Positions 16,801-23,545 of a stretch of 39,409 nucleotides of DNA are shown piece after piece (position 1 is the first letter of the stretch; every line of letters begins with the position of its first letter). Origin of the DNA: Colwellia sp. E2M01 (lineage in GTDB: Bacteria; Pseudomonadota; Gammaproteobacteria; Enterobacterales; Alteromonadaceae); assembly GCF_018860585.1 (NCBI RefSeq), contig NZ_JAHKPR010000037.1, positions 1 to 39,409 on the forward strand, given 5' to 3'. The notes below the pieces were generated by a model, which saw only the letters and a program-made list of their open reading frames with translations, searched no databases and was not told the origin of the DNA. The translations under genes were made by a program, and so were the position numbers.

Positions 16801-17960
16801 CCAACAGCATCTACTACAGAGCCTGCAGGTGTATTAGGACATTGATCAATTGAGTCGATTACGCCATCATTATCAGCATCGCTAGGAGGTAAAACGATGT
16901 CTTCAACACAGCCAACAGCATTTACTATTGAGCCAGTAGGAGTATTTGCACATTGATCAATTGAATCAATAACGCCATCGTTATCAGAATCAACATCTGG
17001 TTGCGGATCAGAGTCATCGCTTAGATTAGTAAAAGTTAATGCATCGCCAAACCACAACCAACTGAATGTGTCAGTAGAGCTGCCACCTTGAACACGGATA
17101 GTATGTGTTCCAGCACTGAAATAAACATCATTACTTAGTTCAAAGTCTTCGAATACTCCTTGGTTACCCGTTGATACAGGTGTTTCATTAATTTCTATAC
17201 CGTCAACAAAAAGAATTGCTGTAGCGTGAGACGTTTGACCCGAAGCTAGCATTGAAACGCTATAGTTACCCTCAACTGGGAAGTTCACTTCATACTCAAC
17301 CCAATCACCGGTTTGGTTGCTATCGACAACAGTATGTCTGTCTTGTGGCAAACCACGCTCACCAATGATCATGCCACCGCCTCTAGCGTCATCACTTCCC
17401 GTTGCTGTAAACGCTTCCATTTCAACAGTAAAAGATTCACCAACAACCGGAGTTTCTGGAACTTCTGGCTCTGTACCACCCGTTAATTTAAATGATTCTA
17501 AGTTCCACTGCCAGTTTGGACCAATCGCTAATAAACGAATAGTAGAGGTACCTGCAGGTAGGTTTACTTTATGTGTTGCCGTTAGTGGTTGGAAATCATC
17601 CCAACTACTTAAAGGAACTGTTACAGAGCCTTGGCTTTCGAAAGTACCGTTACTGTTAACTAATACTTCAATACCAGGGTTAGTGGCCACGCTAGTGCCA
17701 ACTAGGTATTCGATGGTATATTCGCCACCAATAGCATTAACGGTATAGTCCACGTAATCACCCACGTTTACATAGTTAATCGCCTGTTGGCCATTAACAG
17801 AGTAAATAGTAACTGGATTTTCTTGATTATCGTTAAAGGTGCCTCCTGAGTTTTCAAAAGACTCTGCTTGGATTGTGAGAGTTTCGGCTGCTTGTGTAGC
17901 AGAGGCCGCCAAAGAAATGGCAATCCCCATGCTAAGCACCGTACGTTTTGCTTTATACAT
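13854..17960 (-). CDS. Multimodular secreted glycoside hydrolase, probable GH96 alpha-agarase (copy 1)
   Basis: A 1368-residue secreted enzyme that probably cuts agar extracellularly. A signal peptide covers about 1-24. The modules are CBM6 (about 25-162), CBM6 (about 174-310), three thrombospondin type 3 calcium repeats (about 320-423, each with D-DNDGVIDSIDQC), a PA14-like module (about 431-580), a third CBM6 (about 590-728) and a C-terminal catalytic region (about 735-1366). Notable catalytic-region segments are ARGEFDWGYGW, LMFDTQTNSTR, DFSPYAMANFRTWLSKKYG and FLSGELNLG. Size and the TSP3/CBM6 order match the published alpha-agarases of Thalassomonas JAMB-A33 and Alteromonas agarilytica (GH96). 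That is recall, not a search; GH86 or an undefined family remains possible. It has no dockerin. The paralogue is at 18974-22681. Confidence 0.6.
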   Translation of the reverse strand: MYKAKRTVLSMGIAISLAASATQAAETLTIQAESFENSGGTFNDNQENPVTIYSVNGQQAINYVNVGDYVDYTVNAIGGEYTIEYLVGTSVATNPGIEVLVNSNGTFESQGSVTVPLSSWDDFQPLTATHKVNLPAGTSTIRLLAIGPNWQWNLESFKLTGGTEPEVPETPVVGESFTVEMEAFTATGSDDARGGGMIIGERGLPQDRHTVVDSNQTGDWVEYEVNFPVEGNYSVSMLASGQTSHATAILFVDGIEINETPVSTGNQGVFEDFELSNDVYFSAGTHTIRVQGGSSTDTFSWLWFGDALTFTNLSDDSDPQPDVDSDNDGVIDSIDQCANTPTGSIVNAVGCVEDIVLPPSDADNDGVIDSIDQCPNTPAGSVVDAVGCVEDIVLPPSDADNDGVIDSIDQCPNTPLGTNVDSSGCATEAPEGAYYHSGNGLLWARVDGATNFIGNEGYVANPDNYDVTTDLAETDDAIKANSTEVFRGQITDADGHISFYENIDDSVRLYIDGVLVLSNDSWQNSSQTTDLNLTPGTHDFELRLGNADGGSGAVSGIGFGVDINGGTNFVHPSALSQNIFSSAGNVIVDPILPPPGGVVIELENFDSTGTVGRVASDPNDGFVADAGATNVSFVTNGDYGVYTGIQLEAGTYRSFINVATGSDGSYGARIDINGITASWAYFDSTGGWESPEEVELYGGEFVIETTGTYTLRVEAIGGSDWQWSGDNVRLAKVSDNTYRTPPVYNPNDHDVSEINGPTTGLQFLKKPLDIPTANKVLKSDVWYTYPQNRDFYEADGGSPGDYADFGATGSFWGHPPESEFYDDTVIMDWAVNVVGKYQSEGLEYTARGEFDWGYGWFTEYTTDPQKHYVQTLDDRNVRMTFMGYLSHNGHNNNWLSNHSPAFVPFMKSQVDQLLKANPDKLMFDTQTNSTRSTDMRTFGGDFSPYAMANFRTWLSKKYGVVQLSAMGIDDITTFDYKQHLLDAGITHTTFSNGADKIEGNIPMLEDFLYFNRDVWNQKFGDVLSYIRETHPNIAIGASTQLFESRGYLFNENITFLSGELNLGAKTSTSVLPTNIIVHLKGAQAIDKTLAYAPYPWEFEQLRVTDSPRFGRGWVAQAYAYGGLFSIPANVWVGGDVFTWSPGADNYRDIYQFVRANEALLDDYTSYAKAGVVHAMYSSMKAGFIDGGNQIQSSVKLLTEENINFDMLVFGDEGYQVVPRAEDFEKFDQIFYDGDLNYLTAAQQAVLDQYNAVHIGQRGNYPELAITVSVNGTEANSTVSAVSRIHETNDNAPYVVHLVNRPFAGGVTPTLNNVEVAIPQDYFPQGITSATIHLPDGTSNSLPVTTNASGAQVVTVNNLEVWGIIEFGH
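13864..16672. repeat. Duplicated 2.8-kb block, copy 1 (PA14, CBM6, catalytic region)
   Basis: This block matches 19761-22569 with the same offset (5897 bp) at both ends, so there is no net insertion or deletion over 2809 bp. Most differences seen are single substitutions. It is a direct repeat and therefore a possible substrate for recombination that would delete the cohesin gene between the copies. Confidence 0.9.
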
Positions 17961-18324
17961 TTTAAGTTCCTATTTTATTTTTATTTTAAATTTATAACAC
18001 TTGTTATTTACTAAAGTTTCATCCTGAATTAGCGAGTAATATCGCTCAGCTATATCGCTCAACAATGAAGCTGATTGATTTAATTAGGTGTCGTCCTTTA
18101 TCTTATTTTATTTATTTATGGTTGATTATTTATACAATAATCGGTTTGAAAATTAGCATAGTTTTGTATGTTGTTCAAAGTAAAGTGTTAACAATTAATT
18201 GTAGTTTGTTTTTTAATTTACCTTTAAAGTCTATAAAAAACAATATAATCAATATCTTGTGCGTTTACTCTACATGTAAAAAAAATGTAAATATTTTTTG
18301 AGAAGGGGGGAACGGGGCAGAAAA
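17961..18324 (-). promoter_or_regulatory. Upstream control region of agarase 1
   Basis: No gene is seen. About 230 bp match the region upstream of agarase 2 (22682-22930). Three inverted repeats are conserved: AGCGA/TCGCT (18031-18046), GATTATT-tatac-AATAATC (18124-18142) and GTTAAC within AGTGTTAACAAT (18184-18195). These are candidate operators for a shared agar-responsive regulator that is not in the window. Confidence 0.5.
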
Positions 18325-18356
18325 AAAAGGTCAGGGACTTAAGTCCCTGACCTTTT
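18325..18356. terminator. Perfect 32-bp palindromic terminator after the cohesin gene
   Basis: AAAAGGTCAGGGACTT (18325-18340) is followed with no spacer by its exact complement (18341-18356), with A/T tracts on both sides. It closes the agarase 2-cohesin operon and insulates it from the agarase 1 promoter. Confidence 0.8.
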
Positions 18357-18406
18357 AATAAATATCGTCAATATCTTTTAGGATTAAACTAAGTTAATCC
18401 AGCAAT

Positions 18407-18955
18407 CTACATTTGTATAAACTTACCTTGTTTACGTGTTCTAACAAGTGCTAATAATGCAATACCAAACATCGCCATTATAGGAGGTTCAGGTACAACA
18501 GACGTTGATTCAATAATCATAGCAGCATTACTGGTTAATTCATCGCCGTAAGCATTACCAATGAATACTTCCTCAATATCAAAAACAGCAGTGCCGATGT
18601 TTATTGCTTCGAACGTTATGTAACCTAAAGAAAAATCTCCTAATGGGATGTCTAATTCTTCCCACCAGCTTGCGTATACATTGAGACTATCAGTGGAGTT
18701 TAATCCAGAATATTCATCTATTGGAGCATACGAGAAGGCGTCATAATCAAAAGTAAAGCTTTCAAAGGCTAGGATTGAATTATCAAAAAGCACATCAAAA
18801 TCAACCTCAGCAATTTCTTGATTAGTATTCGACACCGTTAAATAAACATCGACGGTATCTCCTTTATAAAAGGTGTCATCAACCGATAAGTTAATAAAGC
18901 CAGCATTCGCTTGCAAGGTAAAAAACATTGCAATTATTGTGATTAATTTTTTCAT
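18407..18955 (-). CDS. Cohesin-like domain protein with PEP-CTERM surface anchor
   Basis: A 182-residue exported protein. A signal peptide covers about 1-18 (MKKLITIIAMFFTLQANA). A cohesin-like beta-sandwich covers about 20-145, with KGDTVDVYLTVSNTNQEIAEVDFDVLFDNSILAF near its start and DFSLGYITFEAINIGTAVFDI near its end. The C-terminal sorting signal is VPEPPIMAMFGIALLALVR followed by TRK (about 154-175): a PEP motif, a membrane helix and a basic tail. Exosortases recognise such tails. It starts 18 nt after the stop of a dockerin-ending agarase on the same strand, so the pair is probably co-transcribed and may interact. Cohesin-like folds without a dockerin partner also occur in PEP-CTERM proteins, so binding is inference. 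No exosortase gene is in the window. Confidence 0.8.
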   Translation of the reverse strand: MKKLITIIAMFFTLQANAGFINLSVDDTFYKGDTVDVYLTVSNTNQEIAEVDFDVLFDNSILAFESFTFDYDAFSYAPIDEYSGLNSTDSLNVYASWWEELDIPLGDFSLGYITFEAINIGTAVFDIEEVFIGNAYGDELTSNAAMIIESTSVVPEPPIMAMFGIALLALVRTRKQGKFIQM

Positions 18956-18973
18956 TTTATATTTCTCTTTATA

Positions 18974-19153
18974 TTATTGTGTTGCACAGCGTGAACGCGT
19001 ACATAAGGCCATAAAGCCACGGTTATCACGACGACTCAAAATACCGTCATCATTAAAGTCGTAGACTAAATCAGTTAATTCAGCGTTGCTTACTTGAGTA
19101 GAAAATAATGAAAGGTCATCTGTATCAACATCGCCATCAGTGTCTAAATCACC
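18974..19153 (-). other. Dockerin type I module of agarase 2
   Basis: Residues 1177-1235. Two EF-hand-like calcium loops fit D-x-[DN]-x-D-G-x-x-x-x-x-D: DLDTDGDVDTDD and DFNDDGILSRRD. All ligand positions are present in both. The end, ALCTRSRCATQ, has a Cys pair that could form a disulfide. In canonical dockerins, loop positions 10 and 11 set partner choice; here they are TD and RR. Confidence 0.85.
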
Positions 19154-22100
19154 TAAAAGAACTTCAGGTTCACTTTCTACAATAAGTTGTGTAAAAGTTA
19201 TACTATCGCCAAACCACATCCAAGCACGTTTCGAACTTGTACTCTGTATTCTAACGGTATGAAGACCTGCGGTAATATAGACTGCTTCGCCTAGTACAAA
19301 GCTTTCAAAATTTGCTTGTGATCCTGTAAAAACAGGTGTTTCTTGAATCATGTTGCCATCGACAAAAAGAGTCGCATTAGCTAATGCTTCTTGGCCTGAG
19401 GCTAACATTTCGATACGATAAAAGTCAGAGGTTGGAAATTCAATAACATAATCAACCCAATCCGTTGTTTGATTGTTATCAACTACAGTATGTCTATCAT
19501 TAGGTGTACCACGTTGACCTGTAACCATACCGGCATTATTTGCATAATCACCACCGGTAGCATCAAAGTTTTCCATTTCTAGAGTGAATGAATCTCCGTC
19601 AGTTGCATCAATAGAGTCTATTGGATCAGTTGGATCAGTTGGGTCCGTTGGATCAGTTGGGTCCGTTGGATCAGTTGGGCCCGTTGGATCAGTTGGATCA
19701 GTTGGATCAGTCGGATCCGTTGGGTCAGTTGGCTCTACAGGGGCTTCGCCTAAATTACTTAATTCAATAATACCCCAAACTTCAAGGTTGTTAACAGTAA
19801 CTACTTTAGCGCCACTGTCGTTAAAGGTAATAGGTAAAGTTTTAGTTGTACCGTCAGGTAAATGTACTTTCGCAGACGTTATAGCTTGAGGGAAGTAACC
19901 CTGAGGAATAGCAACTTCAACATTGTTTAGTGTTGGTGTTACACCATCAGCAAACGGGCGGTTAACTAAATGCACAACATATGGTGCATCATCGTTAGTC
20001 TCGTGAATACGAGATACCGCAGAGACTGTGCTGTTAGCTTCAGTGCCATTAACACTAACTGTTATTGCTAATTCAGGGTAGTTAGCACGTTGGCCAATAT
20101 GAACAGCATTGTATTGATCTAATACTGCTTGTTGTGCGGCGGTTAAGTAGTTTAAATCACCGTCATAGAAGATTTGGTCAAATTTCTCAAAGTCTTCTGC
20201 ACGAGGAACTACTTGGTAACCTTCATCACCAAAGACTAACATATCAAAATTGATGTTTTCCTGGGTAAGTAATTTCACACTTTGTTGCACTTGGTTACCA
20301 CCATCGATGAAACCTGCTTTCATTGATGAATACATTGCATGCACTAAACCTGCTTTAGCATAAGATGTGTAACCCTCAAGTAATGTTTCGTTAGCACGCA
20401 CAAACTGGTATATGTCACGGTAGTTATCAGCACCTGGCGACCAAGTAAATACATCACCACCAACCCATACGTTAGCAGGAATAGAGAATAAGCCACCGTA
20501 TGCGTATGCTTGTGCTACCCAACCACGGCCGAAGCGCGGAGAGTCAGTAACTCTAAGCTCTTCAAACTCCCAAGGGTAAGGGAAGTAAGCCAATGTTTTA
20601 TCAACCGCTTGCGCACCTTTTAAATGAACAAGTATGTTAGTTGGTAATTCTTCCGTTGTTGTTCTTGCGCCTAAGTTTAATTCACCAGATAAGAAAGTTA
20701 TATTCTCATTGAAGACATAGCCGCGAGATTCAAATAAATGAGTACTTGCACCAATGGCAATATTAGGGTGTGTTTCACGAATATAAGATAATACTTCACC
20801 AAATTTCTGGTTCCAAACGTCACGGTTAAAATAAATAAAGTCTTCAACCATTGGTATGTCGCCAGTAATTTTATCAGCACCGTTTGAGAACGAGGTATGG
20901 GTTACACCGGCAGCTAATAAATGCTCTTTGTAATCAAAGGTCGTGATATCGTCAATACCCATTGCGGTAAGTTGCACTACACCGTATTTTTTACTTAACC
21001 AAGTACGGAAGTTCGCCATTGCATAAGGTGAGAAGTCACCACCAAATGTACGCATATCGGTTGCACGAGTTGAATTAGTTTGGGTATCAAACATTAACTT
21101 ATCAGGATTAGCTTTTAATATCTGATCAACTTGAGATTTCATGAATGGTACAAACGCAGGGCTGTGATTACTTAACCAATTGTTGTTATGACCGTTGTGG
21201 CTTAAGTAGCCCATAAATGTCATGCGAACATTACGATCGTCAAGTGTTTGAACATAGTGTTTTTGTGGATCAGTTGTGTATTCTGTAAACCAACCGTAAC
21301 CCCAGTCAAACTCACCGCGAGCGGTATACTCAAGACCTTCGCTTTGATATTTACCAACAACGTTAACAGCCCAATCCATGATCACTGTGTCATCGTAGAA
21401 TTCACTTTCAGGTGGGTGACCCCAAAACGATCCCGTAGCACCGAAGTTAGCGTAATCACCTGGAGCACCACCATTAGCTTCGTAAAAGTCACGGTTTTGT
21501 GGGTAGGTATACCAAACATCAGATTTCAATACTTTGTTCGCCGTTGGAATATCCAATGGTTTTTTCAAGAATTGTAACCCAGTTGCAGGACCATTAATTT
21601 CAGAAACGTCATGATCATTTGGGTTGTAAACTGGTGGAGTGCGATAAGTGTTGTCGCTTACTTTAGAAAAGCGAACACGATCACCACTCCATTGCCAATC
21701 TGAGCCGCCAATAGCTTCTACACGTATGGTGTAAGTGCCTGTTGTTTCGATAACAAACTCACCACCGTAAAGCTCAACCTCTTCTAAAGTATCCCAACCA
21801 CCAGTGTGATCAAAGTAACCCCAAGAAGCTGTAGTACCATTGATGTCAATACGTGCACCGTAGCTACCGTTACTGCCTGTTGATACATTGATGAAGGAAC
21901 GGTAAGTCCCTGCTTCAAATTGGATGTTGTTGTAATCTCCGTAATCCCCATTCGTTACAAAACCAACATTAGTAGCACCGGTATTAGCAACGAAACCATC
22001 ATTCGGATCTCCCCCTACACGACCAACAGTACCTGTTGAATCAAAGTTTTCTAGTTCAATTACAACACCACCTGGTGGCGGAAGAGTAGGGTCAACAATA

Positions 22101-22681
22101 ACATTACCAGCAGAGCTGAATATATTTTGGCTTAAAGTACTTGGGTGTACAAAGTTTGTACCACCGTTAATATCAACACCAAAACCGATACCACTTACCG
22201 CACCACTGCCACCGTCTGCATTACCCAGTCTAAGTTCGAAATCATGTGTACCTGGTGTTAGGTTTAAATCTGTCGTTTGCGACGAATTTTGCCAACTGTC
22301 GTTTGATAAAACTAACACGCCATCTATGTATAAACGAACACTATCATCAATATTTTCATAGAATGAGATATGTCCGTCGGCATCAGTGATTTGCCCTCTG
22401 AATACTTCAGTAGAATGAGCGTTAATAGCATCGTCAGTTTCTGCTAAATCAGTAGTAACGTCATAGTTGTCAGGGTTAGCAACGTAACCTTCATTGCCTA
22501 TAAAGTTTGTAGCGCCGTCAACTCGAGCCCAAAGTAAGCCATTACCGCTATGGTAGTATGCACCTTCTGAATTTTCAAAAGACTCGGCTTCGGTTGTGAG
22601 AGTTTCGGCTGCTTGTGTTGCAGAGGCTGCCAAATAAATGGTAATCCCCATGCTAAGCATCGTACGTTTTGTTTTATACAT
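18974..22681 (-). CDS. Multimodular secreted glycoside hydrolase with C-terminal dockerin, probable GH96 alpha-agarase (copy 2)
   Basis: A 1235-residue secreted paralogue of the enzyme at 13854-17960. The signal peptide (1-24) and a 14-residue stub of the first CBM6 run straight into the PA14-like module (about 39-188). CBM6 (about 198-336) and the catalytic region (about 343-974) follow. Exactly 392 codons of copy 1 (two CBM6 and all TSP3 repeats) are absent here. In exchange it has a Thr-Asp-Pro linker (about 982-1025), a CBM6 (about 1028-1165) similar to the second CBM6 of copy 1, and a dockerin (1177-1235). It is the first gene of an operon with the cohesin/PEP-CTERM gene. The catalytic family call (GH96, alternatively GH86 or unassigned) rests on architecture and recall. 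Confidence 0.6.
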   Translation of the reverse strand: MYKTKRTMLSMGITIYLAASATQAAETLTTEAESFENSEGAYYHSGNGLLWARVDGATNFIGNEGYVANPDNYDVTTDLAETDDAINAHSTEVFRGQITDADGHISFYENIDDSVRLYIDGVLVLSNDSWQNSSQTTDLNLTPGTHDFELRLGNADGGSGAVSGIGFGVDINGGTNFVHPSTLSQNIFSSAGNVIVDPTLPPPGGVVIELENFDSTGTVGRVGGDPNDGFVANTGATNVGFVTNGDYGDYNNIQFEAGTYRSFINVSTGSNGSYGARIDINGTTASWGYFDHTGGWDTLEEVELYGGEFVIETTGTYTIRVEAIGGSDWQWSGDRVRFSKVSDNTYRTPPVYNPNDHDVSEINGPATGLQFLKKPLDIPTANKVLKSDVWYTYPQNRDFYEANGGAPGDYANFGATGSFWGHPPESEFYDDTVIMDWAVNVVGKYQSEGLEYTARGEFDWGYGWFTEYTTDPQKHYVQTLDDRNVRMTFMGYLSHNGHNNNWLSNHSPAFVPFMKSQVDQILKANPDKLMFDTQTNSTRATDMRTFGGDFSPYAMANFRTWLSKKYGVVQLTAMGIDDITTFDYKEHLLAAGVTHTSFSNGADKITGDIPMVEDFIYFNRDVWNQKFGEVLSYIRETHPNIAIGASTHLFESRGYVFNENITFLSGELNLGARTTTEELPTNILVHLKGAQAVDKTLAYFPYPWEFEELRVTDSPRFGRGWVAQAYAYGGLFSIPANVWVGGDVFTWSPGADNYRDIYQFVRANETLLEGYTSYAKAGLVHAMYSSMKAGFIDGGNQVQQSVKLLTQENINFDMLVFGDEGYQVVPRAEDFEKFDQIFYDGDLNYLTAAQQAVLDQYNAVHIGQRANYPELAITVSVNGTEANSTVSAVSRIHETNDDAPYVVHLVNRPFADGVTPTLNNVEVAIPQGYFPQAITSAKVHLPDGTTKTLPITFNDSGAKVVTVNNLEVWGIIELSNLGEAPVEPTDPTDPTDPTDPTDPTGPTDPTDPTDPTDPTDPTDPIDSIDATDGDSFTLEMENFDATGGDYANNAGMVTGQRGTPNDRHTVVDNNQTTDWVDYVIEFPTSDFYRIEMLASGQEALANATLFVDGNMIQETPVFTGSQANFESFVLGEAVYITAGLHTVRIQSTSSKRAWMWFGDSITFTQLIVESEPEVLLGDLDTDGDVDTDDLSLFSTQVSNAELTDLVYDFNDDGILSRRDNRGFMALCTRSRCATQ
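19605..19735 (-). repeat. Thr-Asp-Pro linker repeat in agarase 2
   Basis: A 9-bp tandem repeat (GGATCAGTT and GGGTCCGTT variants) encodes about 14 TDP-like triplets between the catalytic region and the C-terminal CBM6. It is a flexible linker. Because the unit is a multiple of three, copy-number change would alter linker length without a frameshift. Confidence 0.85.
19761..22569. repeat. Duplicated 2.8-kb block, copy 2
   Basis: Partner of 13864-16672 at a constant 5897-bp offset. A further short homologous stretch covers the signal peptide codons (22570-22681 with about 17849-17960) at a 4721-bp offset. The difference between the offsets is 1176 bp, or 392 codons. Confidence 0.9.
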
Positions 22682-22990
22682 TTTAAAATTCCTATTTTAT
22701 TCTTATTTTTATTTTTCTTTTTTTTCTTTTAAGTTTATAGCACTTGTTATTTATTAAAGTTTCATCCTGAATTAGCGAGTTATATCGCTCAAAAATGAAG
22801 CTGATTGATTTAATTATTTAGGTTTAGGTATTGTCCTAAATTCATTTGTGGTTGATTATTTATACAATAATCGCTATAAAAAATAGCACTGTGATGTTTA
22901 TTGTTCAACGTTTATTGTTAACAATTTTTTAATTTATATTTGTGTATGGTGGGTTAATAATAAAAAAACTAAATTAATCAATGTTTTGTA
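22682..22990 (-). promoter_or_regulatory. Upstream control region of agarase 2
   Basis: No gene is seen. A pyrimidine-rich tract lies next to the start. It shares with the agarase 1 upstream region AGCGAGTTATATCGCT (22774-22789), GATTATT-tatac-AATAATC (22854-22872) and the perfect palindrome ATTGTTAACAAT (22914-22925). The conservation around these palindromes suggests that one regulator controls both agarases. Confidence 0.55.
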
Positions 22991-23281
22991 TGGAAATTTA
23001 CTTGTAAATAAAATATAAAAAAAGATCAGAAACTTAAACCTTTGTTCTCTCGTTTCGTCTCTTACTCATGACTAGACTTGTCGTGATGAGGTAATGGAGC
23101 CAGCTGAAGGCTATAAATCTTTGTCGATCAATACAGCGCTATCGCCTACTGCAGAAAGCTTGTCATCCTAGTTATAATAAGTACTATTCAATAGCTACAA
23201 ATATACCTACAAAAATTAGCGGGGCAACATGGCATGTGCTGGTCTGGATGGTAACGGGTATATATGAATAAAATGATGTTT

Positions 23282-23353
23282 ATACCAATATCAAAAACTA
23301 AGTGATCATTTATACGGGCTAAAATAGAACACTTAATTAATGAAACTGGGATT
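23282..23353. repeat. Dispersed repeat, copy B (internally deleted)
   Basis: Begins ATACCAATATC, shares the core AAGTGATCATTTATACGGGC and AAAATAG, and ends TTAATTAATGAAACTGG. The middle part present in copies A and C is missing. Confidence 0.65.
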
Positions 23354-23385
23354 AGACCCTAATGGATATCTGATTTTTCAGAAAT

Positions 23386-23425
23386 AAAAAACCACTATTA
23401 AATTAACCTTAATAGTGGTTTTTAT
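23386..23425. terminator. Bidirectional intrinsic terminator
   Basis: AAAAACCACTATTAA pairs with TTAATAGTGGTTTTT around the loop ATTAACC. It lies about 120 nt downstream of the DUF1552 gene stop and is the likely end of that operon. Confidence 0.8.
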
Positions 23426-23445
23426 CGATAATAAATACAATGCAT

Positions 23446-23485
23446 TAACTTAACTTAACTTAACTTAACTTAACTTAACTTAACT
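23446..23485. repeat. Pentanucleotide tandem repeat, eight TAACT units
   Basis: Eight perfect consecutive copies of TAACT in non-coding DNA between the DUF1552 stop and its terminator. Perfect short arrays like this often vary in copy number between strains. It would lie in the 3' untranslated region. Confidence 0.95.
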
Positions 23486-23545
23486 AATTCATTATTTACT
23501 ATTGCTTAAATTGGGGCTCATCAAAATAACCGTGTTCATAAGGGG

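Larger units (their letters stand above)
22991..23545. other. Intergenic region with several small repeats
   Basis: No gene is recognised. It holds a degenerate stretch (about 23127-23172, with CTGCAGAAAG) that resembles one at about 36153-36195, copy B of the dispersed repeat (23282-23353), a terminator (23386-23425) and a TAACT array (23446-23485). Confidence 0.55.

Noticed and set aside
13854-17960. Calling the large enzymes GH86 beta-agarases outright
   Set aside because: The CBM6/TSP3 architecture also occurs with GH86, but I could not recognise GH86 motifs in the catalytic region, and size and order fit GH96 better. It is left as an alternative.
18065-18301. 78-codon plus-strand frame upstream of agarase 1
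   Set aside because: It lies in the AT-rich control region, and the frame is not preserved in the homologous region upstream of agarase 2.
19584-19889. Plus-strand frame coding for a Gly-Ser-Val repeat
   Set aside because: It is the complement of the TDP linker repeat of agarase 2. A similar frame at 27198-27509 is the complement of the Asp-Pro linker.
23446-23485. TAACT array as a CRISPR or origin-type iteron set
   Set aside because: Units are only 5 bp with no spacers, and there are no cas genes, dnaA boxes or replication genes nearby.
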